Positions 25,523 to 33,380 of a stretch of 64,000 bases of DNA are shown here, one piece after another. Both the position numbers and the translations under genes were made by a program. The first letter of the stretch is position 1, and the number at the start of each line of letters is the position of its first letter. The notes under the pieces are model-generated. The model was not told the DNA's origin and searched no databases. It saw only the letters and a list, made by a program, of their open reading frames with translations. The DNA is from RGIG7213 sp045124505. GTDB taxonomy: Bacteria; Bacillota; Clostridia; Oscillospirales; CAG-272. The stretch covers positions 1 through 64,000 of the forward strand of contig JBGVLZ010000103.1 in the NCBI GenBank assembly GCA_045124505.1, read 5' to 3'.

Positions 25523-26704
25523 ATGAAAAAAATATTATCTTTTGTAACAGCTGTTTTTGCAGTTCTGACATTCGCTTCATGTAACAACAACACTACCATA
25601 AGCACAGATACAATTGCTTCCGAACGTCCCCCGATAGAAGAGGATAACGTAATAGATACAAGCCAACAAATTCAGATAACGGCAACAAGCATTTCGGATA
25701 CGGCAGGTACTGTTGAGGGCTCGGGCGTTTATGATATCGGTGCTTCCGCAACACTTACCGCAAAAGCAAACGAAGGCTATGCATTCAAAATGTGGACAGA
25801 CGGTGTAACGGATGTTGAAAGAGTTATCGTTGCAAAGGATGTTTCTTCCTACACCGCAATTTTTGAAGCAGTAAACGAAACAGATGCTGCATTCTTCACA
25901 TATGAAACCACAGCTTTAGGTGCATCCATAACAGGTTACACAGGAAGCGAAGCTGTTATTAAAATACCGCAAAAAATTCAAGGACTTGCCGTTGTAAAGC
26001 TCGGCGCAAACTGCTTTGATTCAAGTTCACTTGTATCAGTTGTATTGCCGGACGGTGTGACAGAGATTGGTGACGGTGCATTCTGGCACTGCACAAAGCT
26101 GTATTCCGTAAATATTTCATCAACGGTCAGAACTATCGGAAGCAAAGCATTCTGGCAGTGTTCTTCCCTTATTTCCGTAAATCTCCCCGAAGGAGTCACA
26201 TCTCTCGGTGATTACGCTTTTAATAACTGTCATTCACTTGAAAGCATTGCATTTCCTTCATCACTCACAAGCATCGGCAGATATATCTTCTTCTACTGTC
26301 AGAGTTTGAAAAATATCGATGTAGCACTTTCAAATACTGCATTCACAACATTTGACGGTGTTCTTTTCACAAAGGATATGAAAACTATAGTTTGCTATCC
26401 TAATGAACATGGTGAAGAATATACGCTTCCCGCACATACTACCAAGGTAGGTAACGGTGCATTTGCAACATCTTCTTCCCTCAAAACCGTTACGTTGCAC
26501 GACGGTGTCACATCGATCGGAGATTACGGATTTTTCAACAACACATCACTTGAAACCATCATCGTACCATCCGGTGTTTCGTCGATAGGGGTTAGTGCAT
26601 TTACTGATTGTACAGCGCTTACAACTATCAAAACACCCGCCGGTTCAACTTTTGCATCATGGTGTAACAACAACGGTTTGGGTGATAAAATAGTAAATAA
26701 TTGA
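25523..26704 (+). CDS. Leucine-rich repeat (BspA-type) surface lipoprotein
   Basis: A 393-residue lipoprotein. The signal ends in the lipobox TFASC with Cys20. An InlB B-repeat-like domain (about 50-110, GASATLTAKANEGYAFKMW) is followed by BspA/LRR_5 repeats (about 130-385) with recurring units such as LPDGVTEIGDGAFWHC, SVNISSTVRTIGSKAFWQC and TLHDGVTSIGDYGFFNN. These modules mediate adhesion or protein binding at the surface. GGAG lies nine bases before the chosen ATG at 25523. It lies 18 bases after the aminotransferase and is probably co-transcribed. Confidence 0.87.
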   Translation: MKKILSFVTAVFAVLTFASCNNNTTISTDTIASERPPIEEDNVIDTSQQIQITATSISDTAGTVEGSGVYDIGASATLTAKANEGYAFKMWTDGVTDVERVIVAKDVSSYTAIFEAVNETDAAFFTYETTALGASITGYTGSEAVIKIPQKIQGLAVVKLGANCFDSSSLVSVVLPDGVTEIGDGAFWHCTKLYSVNISSTVRTIGSKAFWQCSSLISVNLPEGVTSLGDYAFNNCHSLESIAFPSSLTSIGRYIFFYCQSLKNIDVALSNTAFTTFDGVLFTKDMKTIVCYPNEHGEEYTLPAHTTKVGNGAFATSSSLKTVTLHDGVTSIGDYGFFNNTSLETIIVPSGVSSIGVSAFTDCTALTTIKTPAGSTFASWCNNNGLGDKIVNN

Positions 26705-26723
26705 TTAATTATTTCAATTACAG

Positions 26724-26752
26724 TTGACAAAACGCTTAATATGTGATATAAT
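26724..26752 (+). promoter_or_regulatory. Extended -10 promoter for the CNNM/CorC leader
   Basis: TTGACA (26724-26729) and TGaTATAAT with TATAAT at 26747-26752, spacer 17. It starts about 175 bases upstream of the gene, leaving room for a long leader. Confidence 0.85.
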
Positions 26753-26759
26753 CCGCTTC

Positions 26760-26932
26760 AATCAAACAAATTAACGAATTGAGGATTTTTTACTAATCAT
26801 GGACTCAGCCGAAGGCGATTGTAGTATTTTGTAATGTAATATCAGGCATACCTGCACGCAGAATATCTGTTTGCAGGCATGCCTTTTTGCGTTTACATAA
26901 CCCGATGAGTTCAAATAAAAAAGGAGTTTATT
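26760..26932 (+). promoter_or_regulatory. Structured 5' leader with terminator, possible metal-responsive attenuator
   Basis: The leader can form a stem TACTAATC (26791-26798) / GATTGTAGTA (26817-26826) containing an inner GCC-GAA-GGC hairpin. A rho-independent terminator follows at 26844-26889, before the ribosome site of a CNNM/CorC transporter. An 11-codon frame (26799-26834, MDSAEGDCSIL) overlaps the stem. This promoter-structure-terminator-gene layout suggests transcription attenuation by a ligand or by leader translation. It does not match any riboswitch class I can recognise. Confidence 0.5.
26844..26889 (+). terminator. Terminator inside the CNNM/CorC leader
   Basis: AGGCATACCTGCA (26844-26856) pairs with TGCAGGCATGCCT (26872-26884) with one mismatch, followed by TTTT. 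It sits between the promoter and the coding region, so it must be read through for expression. Confidence 0.85.
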
Positions 26933-28198
26933 ATGCCCCCCACCGACAGTATACCGCAAATTATCGCCATGGTAATTCTGGTATTATTTTCCGCATATTT
27001 TTCCGCAACAGAAACCGCATTTTCTTCTCTTAATAAGACAAGAATAAAGACGCTTGTAGAAAAAGGCAACAAGCGTGCAAAGCTTGTTTTGAAGCTTTCT
27101 GACAATTACGACAAGCTTCTTTCGGCAATACTTATAGGAAACAACATCGTAAACATCAGTCTTGCATCCATCGCAACGGTGTTATTTGTAAAATTATATG
27201 GTGATGTCGGTGCAACGATATCTACGGTTGTAATTACAGTTGTGGTATTGATATTCGGCGAAATATCGCCTAAAAGCCTTGCAAAGGATTCACCCGAAAA
27301 ATTTGCGATGTTCTCTGCCCCGTTTATAAATGTACTTATAATAATTTTAACACCCTTGAACTTCATTTTCTCACAGTGGAAAAAGCTTTTGTCAAAGGTA
27401 TTCAAAATAGAGGAAAGTCAGGGAATATCACAGGAAGAACTGCTTATGATCGTTGACGAAGTTCAGCAGGAAGGCAGTATTGACGACAACAGCGGTGAGC
27501 TTATACGAAGTGCCATTGAATTCCGTGACCTTAAGGCAGAAGAAATTTTAACCCACAGAATGGATCTTGAAGCCGTTTCAATAGATGCTGACAAGCAGGA
27601 AATTGCAGAAAAATTCTCACAGACAAAATTTTCACGTTTGCTTATCTATGATAACAGCATAGACAATATAGTAGGTGTCATCCACCAGAAGGATTTTTAT
27701 ATCGACGGTGCTATTACACCGCAAAGTATATCCGAAATAATGTCCGCACCCGTTTTTGTACAGCAGTCGGATAAAATAAATGACATTTTAAAAACACTTC
27801 AAAAAGAAAAATCCCACGTCGCCGTGGTGCTTGACGAATACTGCGGTACACTCGGCATCGTCACAATGGAAGACATTTTAGAGGAGCTTGTAGGCGAAAT
27901 ATGGGACGAACATGATGAAGTTGTCGAAAGCTTTATAAAGATAGACGACAGCACATACACCGTAGAATGTTCAATAACAACAGAAGAATTTTTTGAATTC
28001 TTCGGTCTTAAGCCCAATGAGGAAAGCATATCTCTCAGCGGTTGGATAATGGAAAACCTCGGCGATGTTCCGAATGTAAACGACACTTTCTCATACGAGC
28101 ATCTTGACATAACAGTTCTTGAAATGGATATCCACAGAACAGAAAAGATATCTGTAAAAGTCAATGAAAAGCCTGAAATTGAAGAGGAAGAAGAATAA
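26933..28198 (+). CDS. CNNM/CorC (HlyC) family membrane transporter
   Basis: A 421-residue protein of the CNNM/CorC family (divalent cation, mainly Mg2+/Co2+, efflux or homeostasis). It has an N-terminal DUF21 membrane domain with three to four helices (about 8-150; FSAYFSATETAFSSLNKTRI is the family motif), a CBS pair (about 195-330, with LLIYDNSIDNIVGVIHQKD and VVLDEYCGTLGIVTMEDILEELVGEIWDEHD), and a C-terminal CorC/HlyC domain (about 335-410). A strong AGGAG precedes the ATG. It is preceded by a structured leader with a terminator, fitting control by intracellular metal. Confidence 0.92.
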   Translation: MPPTDSIPQIIAMVILVLFSAYFSATETAFSSLNKTRIKTLVEKGNKRAKLVLKLSDNYDKLLSAILIGNNIVNISLASIATVLFVKLYGDVGATISTVVITVVVLIFGEISPKSLAKDSPEKFAMFSAPFINVLIIILTPLNFIFSQWKKLLSKVFKIEESQGISQEELLMIVDEVQQEGSIDDNSGELIRSAIEFRDLKAEEILTHRMDLEAVSIDADKQEIAEKFSQTKFSRLLIYDNSIDNIVGVIHQKDFYIDGAITPQSISEIMSAPVFVQQSDKINDILKTLQKEKSHVAVVLDEYCGTLGIVTMEDILEELVGEIWDEHDEVVESFIKIDDSTYTVECSITTEEFFEFFGLKPNEESISLSGWIMENLGDVPNVNDTFSYEHLDITVLEMDIHRTEKISVKVNEKPEIEEEEE

Positions 28199-28201
28199 TT
28201 T

Positions 28202-28239
28202 AAAAAATCCTTTGCGGGTCACTCCGCAAAGGATTTTTC
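28202..28239. terminator. Bidirectional terminator between CNNM and SPFH genes
   Basis: AAAATCCTTTGCGG (28204-28217) pairs with CCGCAAAGGATTTT (28224-28237), flanked by A and T runs. Confidence 0.9.
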
Positions 28240-28244
28240 ATTTC

Positions 28245-29183
28245 TTACTGCTTATTTTCTTTATCCGAAACTATTTCCTTTACACCTGCGCAAAGTCCTG
28301 CAAGTGACTGAAGCTCGCTCGGAATAATGATCTTTGTTGACTGACCGTCAGCAGCTTTTGCAAACGCCTCAAGCTTTTTGATAGTCAGAAATCCGTCTTC
28401 GGGAGCAGCTTCGTTTATCATTTTGATTGATTCAGCCATTGCCTTCTGCACAGCCAGAATTGCCTGTGCTTCACCCTCTGATTCTCTTATCTTCTGTTCT
28501 TTGACAGCTTCTGCTCTGAGTATCTGTGCTTCCTTGTCGGCCTGTGCTGCAAGTATCTGGCTTTCTTTAAGGCCTTCGGCAACAAGTATCTTACTTGCCT
28601 TTTCGCCTTCCGCCTTGAGAATTGCTTCACGTCTTTGACGTTCCGCCTTCATCTGCTTTTCCATAGCGTCCTGAATTTCGGACGGAGGAATTATATTTTT
28701 AAGCTCAACACGGTTGACCTTAATTCCCCAGGGGTCTGTAGCTTCGTCAAGTATTACCCTTATATGAGCATTTATCGTATCACGTGACGTGAGCGTGTTA
28801 TCAAGCTCCATATCACCGATAATATTACGAAGTGTTGTAGCCGTAAGATTTTCAATTGCCGCCATGGGATTTTCAACACCGTACGCATACAGCTTAGGGT
28901 CAGTTATCTGAAAGAAAACAACTGTATCTATCTGCATGGTTACGTTATCCTTTGTGATAACGGGCTGAGGCGGAAAATCAACTACCTGTTCCTTAAGCGA
29001 TACAGTTTTCTGTATCTTGTCAAGAAAAGGTACTTTAACGTGAAGCCCCGTGTCCCATGTTACATGATATCTTCCGAGCCTTTCAATTACGTATGCTCTT
29101 GATTGAGGCACTATCTTAATATTGGAAATTACCACAACAATAGCAAATAACACAAGTGCAATTACAATATAGATCGGTCCCAT
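28245..29183 (-). CDS. SPFH/band 7 membrane protein (stomatin/QmcA type)
   Basis: A 312-residue protein with one N-terminal membrane helix (about 3-22), a band 7 domain (IVPQSRAYVIERLGRYHVTWDTG-type start at about 26) and a long coiled coil (about 185-255, alanine/glutamate rich with QILAAQADKEAQILRAEAV). It ends in a short tail with IIIPSELQSLAGL. SPFH proteins oligomerise into membrane microdomain scaffolds and often act with NfeD proteins. Here the NfeD gene lies 19 bases upstream on the same strand, so the pair is an operon. Confidence 0.93.
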   Translation of the reverse strand: MGPIYIVIALVLFAIVVVISNIKIVPQSRAYVIERLGRYHVTWDTGLHVKVPFLDKIQKTVSLKEQVVDFPPQPVITKDNVTMQIDTVVFFQITDPKLYAYGVENPMAAIENLTATTLRNIIGDMELDNTLTSRDTINAHIRVILDEATDPWGIKVNRVELKNIIPPSEIQDAMEKQMKAERQRREAILKAEGEKASKILVAEGLKESQILAAQADKEAQILRAEAVKEQKIRESEGEAQAILAVQKAMAESIKMINEAAPEDGFLTIKKLEAFAKAADGQSTKIIIPSELQSLAGLCAGVKEIVSDKENKQ

Positions 29184-29202
29184 AATATCAAACCTCTTTT
29201 CT

Positions 29203-29637
29203 TTATTTTGTTTTTACAATAACTTTAACGCCTTCTATTTTTTCAACCTCTACAAGCGTTCCTGCAGAGATAACATCATCAGATGCAGAGCGTGCTGTCC
29301 ATATAACGCCTTTTATATTCACCTGACCTTTTCCAAGCAGATTATTTATTTCTTCAATAACAACCGCTTCTTGCCCTATACATCTGTCAGCATTTGTTTT
29401 TTCGGCATTTCCGTGCATAATTTTCTTTGCAAGCTTTCTTGTAAAGGCAAGCGAAACCGCACATACTGCCACAAAAACAACGATCTGAAGCCAGACAAGT
29501 TCAGGGAAAACACACCAGACCAAAAGCGATACAAGCGCACCGAGTGCAAGCCATATAGTTGTCATTTGCGGAGTTATTATCTCAATAATAACGAATAACA
29601 CCAGCAGTACAGCCCATATGATCCATACAAAACCCAT
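29203..29637 (-). CDS. NfeD-family membrane protein
   Basis: A 144-residue protein with two or three N-terminal membrane helices (about 3-70) and a C-terminal OB-fold beta-barrel (about 85-144, with GQEAVVIEEINNLLGKGQVNIKGVIW-type NfeD sequence and GTLVEVEKIEGVKVIVK at the end). It is the usual partner of the SPFH protein encoded directly downstream; together they are thought to organise membrane domains. AGGAGG precedes the ATG. Confidence 0.9.
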   Translation of the reverse strand: MGFVWIIWAVLLVLFVIIEIITPQMTTIWLALGALVSLLVWCVFPELVWLQIVVFVAVCAVSLAFTRKLAKKIMHGNAEKTNADRCIGQEAVVIEEINNLLGKGQVNIKGVIWTARSASDDVISAGTLVEVEKIEGVKVIVKTK

Positions 29638-29672
29638 ATGTATTCCTCCTTATACTATCCATATGCAGATCC

Positions 29673-29701
29673 ATTATACACAAAAATAATCTGAAAATCA
29701 A
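29673..29701 (-). promoter_or_regulatory. Promoter for NfeD-SPFH
   Basis: Minus-strand TTGATT (29696-29701) and TATAAT (29673-29678), spacer 17. Confidence 0.75.
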
Positions 29702-29725
29702 TATTTTTATACGTTTTTTCAGCAA

Positions 29726-30514
29726 TTAACAAAAAATACTTCCGCAGGCAGTTATTTTATCTTTTTCAGGAAGAGTGGAATACGCAACACCGCACATTGA
29801 AGATGATGAATGAATAATTTTCCCATCACCGATATACATCATTATATGCCCCGGTGAATATACAAGATCACCTTTTTGGAGCTGTTCATACGGTATTTCC
29901 TTGACAGGATATCCCTCCATCAGCTTTGCATCACGGTAAATGATGATACCGCACTGCATATAAGCCATAGAGCAAAGTCCCGAACAGTCAATGCCTGCGG
30001 GGGTTTTACCGCCCCAACGGTACTGTGTGCCAAGATACCCTTCAGCTGTTTTTACAAGCGCATCACGCAGATTTTCATCGTTCACATCATATGATGTTTT
30101 GTATTCATCAAGATGCTCTATCCTTGTATAACCCACGGTTCCGTCACAAAGATACACACTCACCCAGTTATTTTCAAGGTGTTCGATCACAGCCAAACGG
30201 CTTCCCCTTGGAAGCGTTACAAGGCGGATGCCTTGCATTTTAGGCTCACTCAATATATCGCAAAATGATTTTTTGATTATCTTATATTTATCCTTCATTT
30301 CGGTGAATTTCTTGACACGGCGTGAACAAAATAAAAGGTCTTTTTTGGAAATATATCCTGTATATCCGTAATGAGTTTTCACAAAAAAGAAACCGTTTTC
30401 AGCTTCTTCTGCTTCAACCTCCATGCCGAAAAGCACCTCATCTTCAAGTGAAATATTTGAATCGGGCTTTCTGTAAAGCGGTGCTATGGGTGTTTTTATA
30501 AATGCTTTTTTCAT
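29726..30514 (-). CDS. Cytosolic NlpC/P60 peptidase with SH3-like domains (YkfC-like)
   Basis: A 262-residue enzyme. It has two SH3b-like domains (about 5-65 and 78-138) and a C-terminal NlpC/P60 domain (150-262) with Cys177 in GIDCSGLC, His223 in SPGHIMMYIG and His235 in IIHSS. There is no signal peptide or membrane helix. This layout is that of YkfC/dipeptidyl-peptidase VI, which cuts gamma-D-Glu-diamino acid bonds in imported muropeptides. Cell-wall peptide recycling in the cytosol is therefore the likely role. An AGGGG ribosome site precedes the ATG. No muropeptide transporter or epimerase gene is adjacent. Confidence 0.85.
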   Translation of the reverse strand: MKKAFIKTPIAPLYRKPDSNISLEDEVLFGMEVEAEEAENGFFFVKTHYGYTGYISKKDLLFCSRRVKKFTEMKDKYKIIKKSFCDILSEPKMQGIRLVTLPRGSRLAVIEHLENNWVSVYLCDGTVGYTRIEHLDEYKTSYDVNDENLRDALVKTAEGYLGTQYRWGGKTPAGIDCSGLCSMAYMQCGIIIYRDAKLMEGYPVKEIPYEQLQKGDLVYSPGHIMMYIGDGKIIHSSSSMCGVAYSTLPEKDKITACGSIFC

Positions 30515-30534
30515 TGTATACCCCTTTAAAGATA

Positions 30535-30568
30535 GGGTTGGTTCAAATCTTGCATTTAAACCAACCCC
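30535..30568. other. Hairpin between the CBM9-like gene and the NlpC gene
   Basis: GGGTTGGTT (30535-30543) pairs with AACCAACCC (30559-30567). The T-run lies on the plus-strand side, while both flanking genes are on the minus strand, so a role as minus-strand terminator is uncertain. Confidence 0.5.
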
Positions 30569-30591
30569 TGTTTTTTTAAACTTTATTCAGC

Positions 30592-32199
30592 TTACGCCTT
30601 CTTTTTCTTCATTACAACGAGGACTGCGCCTGCTGCAACTACTACAACTGCTGCAACGATACCGATGATAGCGCCAACGGAAAGACCGCCTTCGTCATCA
30701 TTTTTGTTTGCGTCACCTGCTGTTGTTGTTGCATCGATCTTTGTTTCAGCGTCTGTAACTGCTTCTGTATCTTCTGCGGGAGCTTCTGTTTCAGCAACAG
30801 TTTCGTCACCGTTACCTTCAAGGTCTATCTTTGTATATTCTTCATCCTCAAATACAGGGGGATCGGAATAGTACTTGATCCACTGAATATCGAATGTTTC
30901 ACCTGTAAGATCTTCTTCTGCAATAAAGAAGGGGCAGAGATAGAATTCAGTGATGAACTGTGTCCAATTTTCGTACAAGGACATTTCGAATACCAATGTG
31001 TGCCATTCGCCGTCATTTGCAAGACCGAAACCGAGGTCACAGTCATTCTCTCTGTTGAGAGTGGGAGCGATGGGGTTAGTAAAGTTTATTGCAAAACGGT
31101 TGCTCTTCTGGCTTGCTGTACGGTACTTAATTGCAAGATAAACACCCTGGGGATTAACACTTTCAGGGTCCATGTTAAGTCCCTGTGTAAGATCCTTTGA
31201 ACCGATAATGGGGTTTTCGCCTGTAACTGTAAGTCTTACAAACTTTTCGCCGTTTTCATCCATATCCTTAGCTTCGAGCGAGCCGTTTGTGATATTGAAG
31301 ATTGCCGCAGCACCTGCCTTATCAAAGCGGTCAGCTGCATTAAATCCTGCCTGTTCTTCTTCCTGAGGCTCTGTATCAACGGGAATATCTACATCAACGT
31401 CGCCGTCAGATGCGCTCTTGCCTGTCAAAGCAATTGCGGGGAGGTTTTCAACCTGCTTGGAAACTGCGATACCGTAGCCAAGCTCTACCTGTTTCTGTCT
31501 GTCGTCAGTAGCGATATCGCCATCGCCCATGTTAAGACAGAAGCCAAGACGGAAGAGACTGTCATTCTGTGCCTTACCGCCGAGAATGGAAGCGAGATCA
31601 AGCTTCATTTCATATGTAACAAGCTCTGCATCCTTATCCCAGTTAGCAGCATAGTTTTCGCCTGCTGTGAGTGTAAGATTCTTTCTTGTGCCCCACTTTG
31701 TGTAGGAAATCATTTTGCCGCCGGAAGCAGGGTCAAAACCGATACCGACCTCAGCTCTGTCCTGACCTGTTGCTTCGATGTCTGTAATAGCAACCTGGAA
31801 AGACCATGCACGGAACATATAAAGCTCGTTTCCGGAAAATTCGCAGTTATATTCTGCCTTGGGAGCCTTTGCCTGAAGTGCAACATAGAAATCGTTGCCG
31901 TTCCAGCCCATGTAGATCTTCATATCGTTCTTGAGATATTTTTCAACATCTTCAAGAGTTTCGGAACGCTGTGAACCTTTTGTCCAGTTGAAGTACTTGC
32001 TGTAATCAGCAAATGTCATTGCGTGATATTCATCCGCATTGATCTTGCCGTCCATTTTAGGAGCAGTCTTGATGTACTTTGCTTCAAGGTCAAGTGCCTG
32101 ACCTTCTGTATTGTTCTGAATATCCACAGTTGCAAATGCTGTGAGTGCCATTGACAGCGCCATAGCAACTGTCAAAATCAAAGAAAGTGCTTTCTTCAT
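30592..32199 (-). CDS. Membrane-anchored CBM9/DOMON-like surface protein
   Basis: A 535-residue exported protein. It has a signal peptide (1-23), then a beta-rich domain (about 40-260; APKMDGKINADEYH, MGWNGNDFYVALQAKAP and YEMKLDL) resembling CBM9-like/DOMON carbohydrate-binding folds, and a second beta-rich domain (about 285-460). A Glu/Thr-rich linker and a C-terminal transmembrane helix (about 507-530) with a KKKKA tail follow. It probably binds sugars or a polysaccharide at the cell surface; no catalytic site is recognised. C-ending codon bias and a consensus promoter suggest strong expression. AAGGAG precedes the ATG. Confidence 0.75.
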   Translation of the reverse strand: MKKALSLILTVAMALSMALTAFATVDIQNNTEGQALDLEAKYIKTAPKMDGKINADEYHAMTFADYSKYFNWTKGSQRSETLEDVEKYLKNDMKIYMGWNGNDFYVALQAKAPKAEYNCEFSGNELYMFRAWSFQVAITDIEATGQDRAEVGIGFDPASGGKMISYTKWGTRKNLTLTAGENYAANWDKDAELVTYEMKLDLASILGGKAQNDSLFRLGFCLNMGDGDIATDDRQKQVELGYGIAVSKQVENLPAIALTGKSASDGDVDVDIPVDTEPQEEEQAGFNAADRFDKAGAAAIFNITNGSLEAKDMDENGEKFVRLTVTGENPIIGSKDLTQGLNMDPESVNPQGVYLAIKYRTASQKSNRFAINFTNPIAPTLNRENDCDLGFGLANDGEWHTLVFEMSLYENWTQFITEFYLCPFFIAEEDLTGETFDIQWIKYYSDPPVFEDEEYTKIDLEGNGDETVAETEAPAEDTEAVTDAETKIDATTTAGDANKNDDEGGLSVGAIIGIVAAVVVVAAGAVLVVMKKKKA

Positions 32200-32228
32200 A
32201 AAATTTCTCCTTTTGAGTATTTTTGTGA

Positions 32229-32257
32229 ATTATACATTACTTCACCAATATTGTCAA
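32229..32257 (-). promoter_or_regulatory. Promoter for the CBM9-like surface gene
   Basis: Minus-strand TTGACA (32252-32257) and TATAAT (32229-32234), spacer 17; full consensus. Confidence 0.85.
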
Positions 32258-32288
32258 TACGATTTTAAAAACAGTTAGTAAATTAATT

Positions 32289-32966
32289 TTACCAAACAAA
32301 TGTTTCTTCGGCACGCTTGGTCATTTCAACGACTGCACCGCCGATGTCTTCAGCGCCGAATATGGACGAGCCCGCAACAATGACGTTGGCACCTGCTTCG
32401 GTAACAAGATTAACGTTATAGGTATAAAGACCGCCGTCAACCTCAATGTCTATATCACGTCCGGACTTCTTTATAAGCTCACGTGCGACCTTACAGCTTT
32501 CTATCGCTGAAGGAATAAATTTCTGTCCGCCGAATCCCGGCTGTACAGACATGATAAGCACCATATCAACGTAAGGCAGATACTGTTCCAGCACGGCGGG
32601 ATTTGTATCGGGTTTTATTGATATACACGGCTTTATTCCCAAAGAACGGATATATTCAAGCACCTTTATTCTGTCGTGGCACGCCTCGTGGTGGATCGTT
32701 ATTATATCAGCGCCCGCCTTAGCAAAATCATCGATATAGCGCATCGGATCAACTATCATCAGATGCACATCAAAAACTTGATTTGAATGCTTGCGAAGCG
32801 TCTGAGGAACTATCTTACCGAATGATATGTTGGGTACAAAAATACCGTCCATAACGTCAATGTGAAGATATTCAGCCCCTGCTTTTTCCGTCGCCTTTAC
32901 ATCATCAAGCAAATTGTTGAAATTTGCAGACAGTATCGACGGTGACATTTTAATTCTTCTTTCCAT
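32289..32966 (-). CDS. rpe: Ribulose-phosphate 3-epimerase
   Basis: A 225-residue TIM-barrel epimerase of the pentose phosphate pathway, interconverting ribulose-5-P and xylulose-5-P. It has SPSILSANF (8-16), HIDVMDGIFVPNISFG with its metal and catalytic residues (about 35-50), VHLMIVDPM, MSVQPGFGGQKF (about 144-155) and DIEVDGGL (about 175-182). Length is normal. AGGAGAG precedes the ATG. It has its own promoter and is not linked to the usual rsgA/thiN neighbours. Confidence 0.96.
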   Translation of the reverse strand: MERRIKMSPSILSANFNNLLDDVKATEKAGAEYLHIDVMDGIFVPNISFGKIVPQTLRKHSNQVFDVHLMIVDPMRYIDDFAKAGADIITIHHEACHDRIKVLEYIRSLGIKPCISIKPDTNPAVLEQYLPYVDMVLIMSVQPGFGGQKFIPSAIESCKVARELIKKSGRDIDIEVDGGLYTYNVNLVTEAGANVIVAGSSIFGAEDIGGAVVEMTKRAEETFVW

Positions 32967-33007
32967 GATTTTCTCTCCTTTCTCGGTTAGTAATCTGACA
33001 ATAGAAT

Positions 33008-33036
33008 ATTATACACTTTTCATTTTTCTTTGTCAA
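33008..33036 (-). promoter_or_regulatory. Promoter for rpe
   Basis: Minus-strand TTGACA (33031-33036) and TATAAT (33008-33013), spacer 17. The -35 box and upstream bases (33025-33046) are identical over 22 bases to the TetR promoter region at 8545-8566. Confidence 0.85.
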
Positions 33037-33046
33037 TAGATATTGT

Positions 33047-33285
33047 GTAAACAAGCCATTCGGCGACAAAAACATTTAGTTTTTTCGTAATTTTGTACTG
33101 TATTCGGAACACAAAAACGAAATTTACAAATTATCTCAATAAAAGAATAAAGTTTGTCAATTGCATACAATTCCACGCACCGTATTTGTGCATATGTGAC
33201 AAACAAAAGCATAGTAAACCTCTTAATAGTTCACATTCTGTATAAATATTCTCTTTTATTATATTATTTAATTATATTCTCTATA
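33047..33285. other. Intergenic region upstream of the six-gene array
   Basis: Part of a 414-base gap between rpe and the first array gene. It is very A/T-rich, with no credible open frame with a ribosome site. A loose dyad around TTTGTCA (about 33152) and TGACAAA (about 33197) is the only structure seen. Confidence 0.5.
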
Positions 33286-33314
33286 TTGACAAAATCTTTT
33301 TTTAGGTGTAAAAT
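33286..33314 (+). promoter_or_regulatory. Promoter of array genes 1-2
   Basis: TTGACA (33286-33291) and TAAAAT (33309-33314), spacer 17. Transcription would include a leader of about 60 bases and probably both dockerin genes, which are 24 bases apart. Confidence 0.75.
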
Positions 33315-33380
33315 GTGTTATCATTTGGTGAAACGAGAATGACATCAAATATTTTCCACGAGGAAAGGAACCCTTATTTT

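Noticed and set aside
26799..26834. 11-codon frame annotated as a leader-peptide gene
   Set aside because: The nearest GAGG is 14 bases upstream, too far for a convincing ribosome site; kept only as part of the leader finding.
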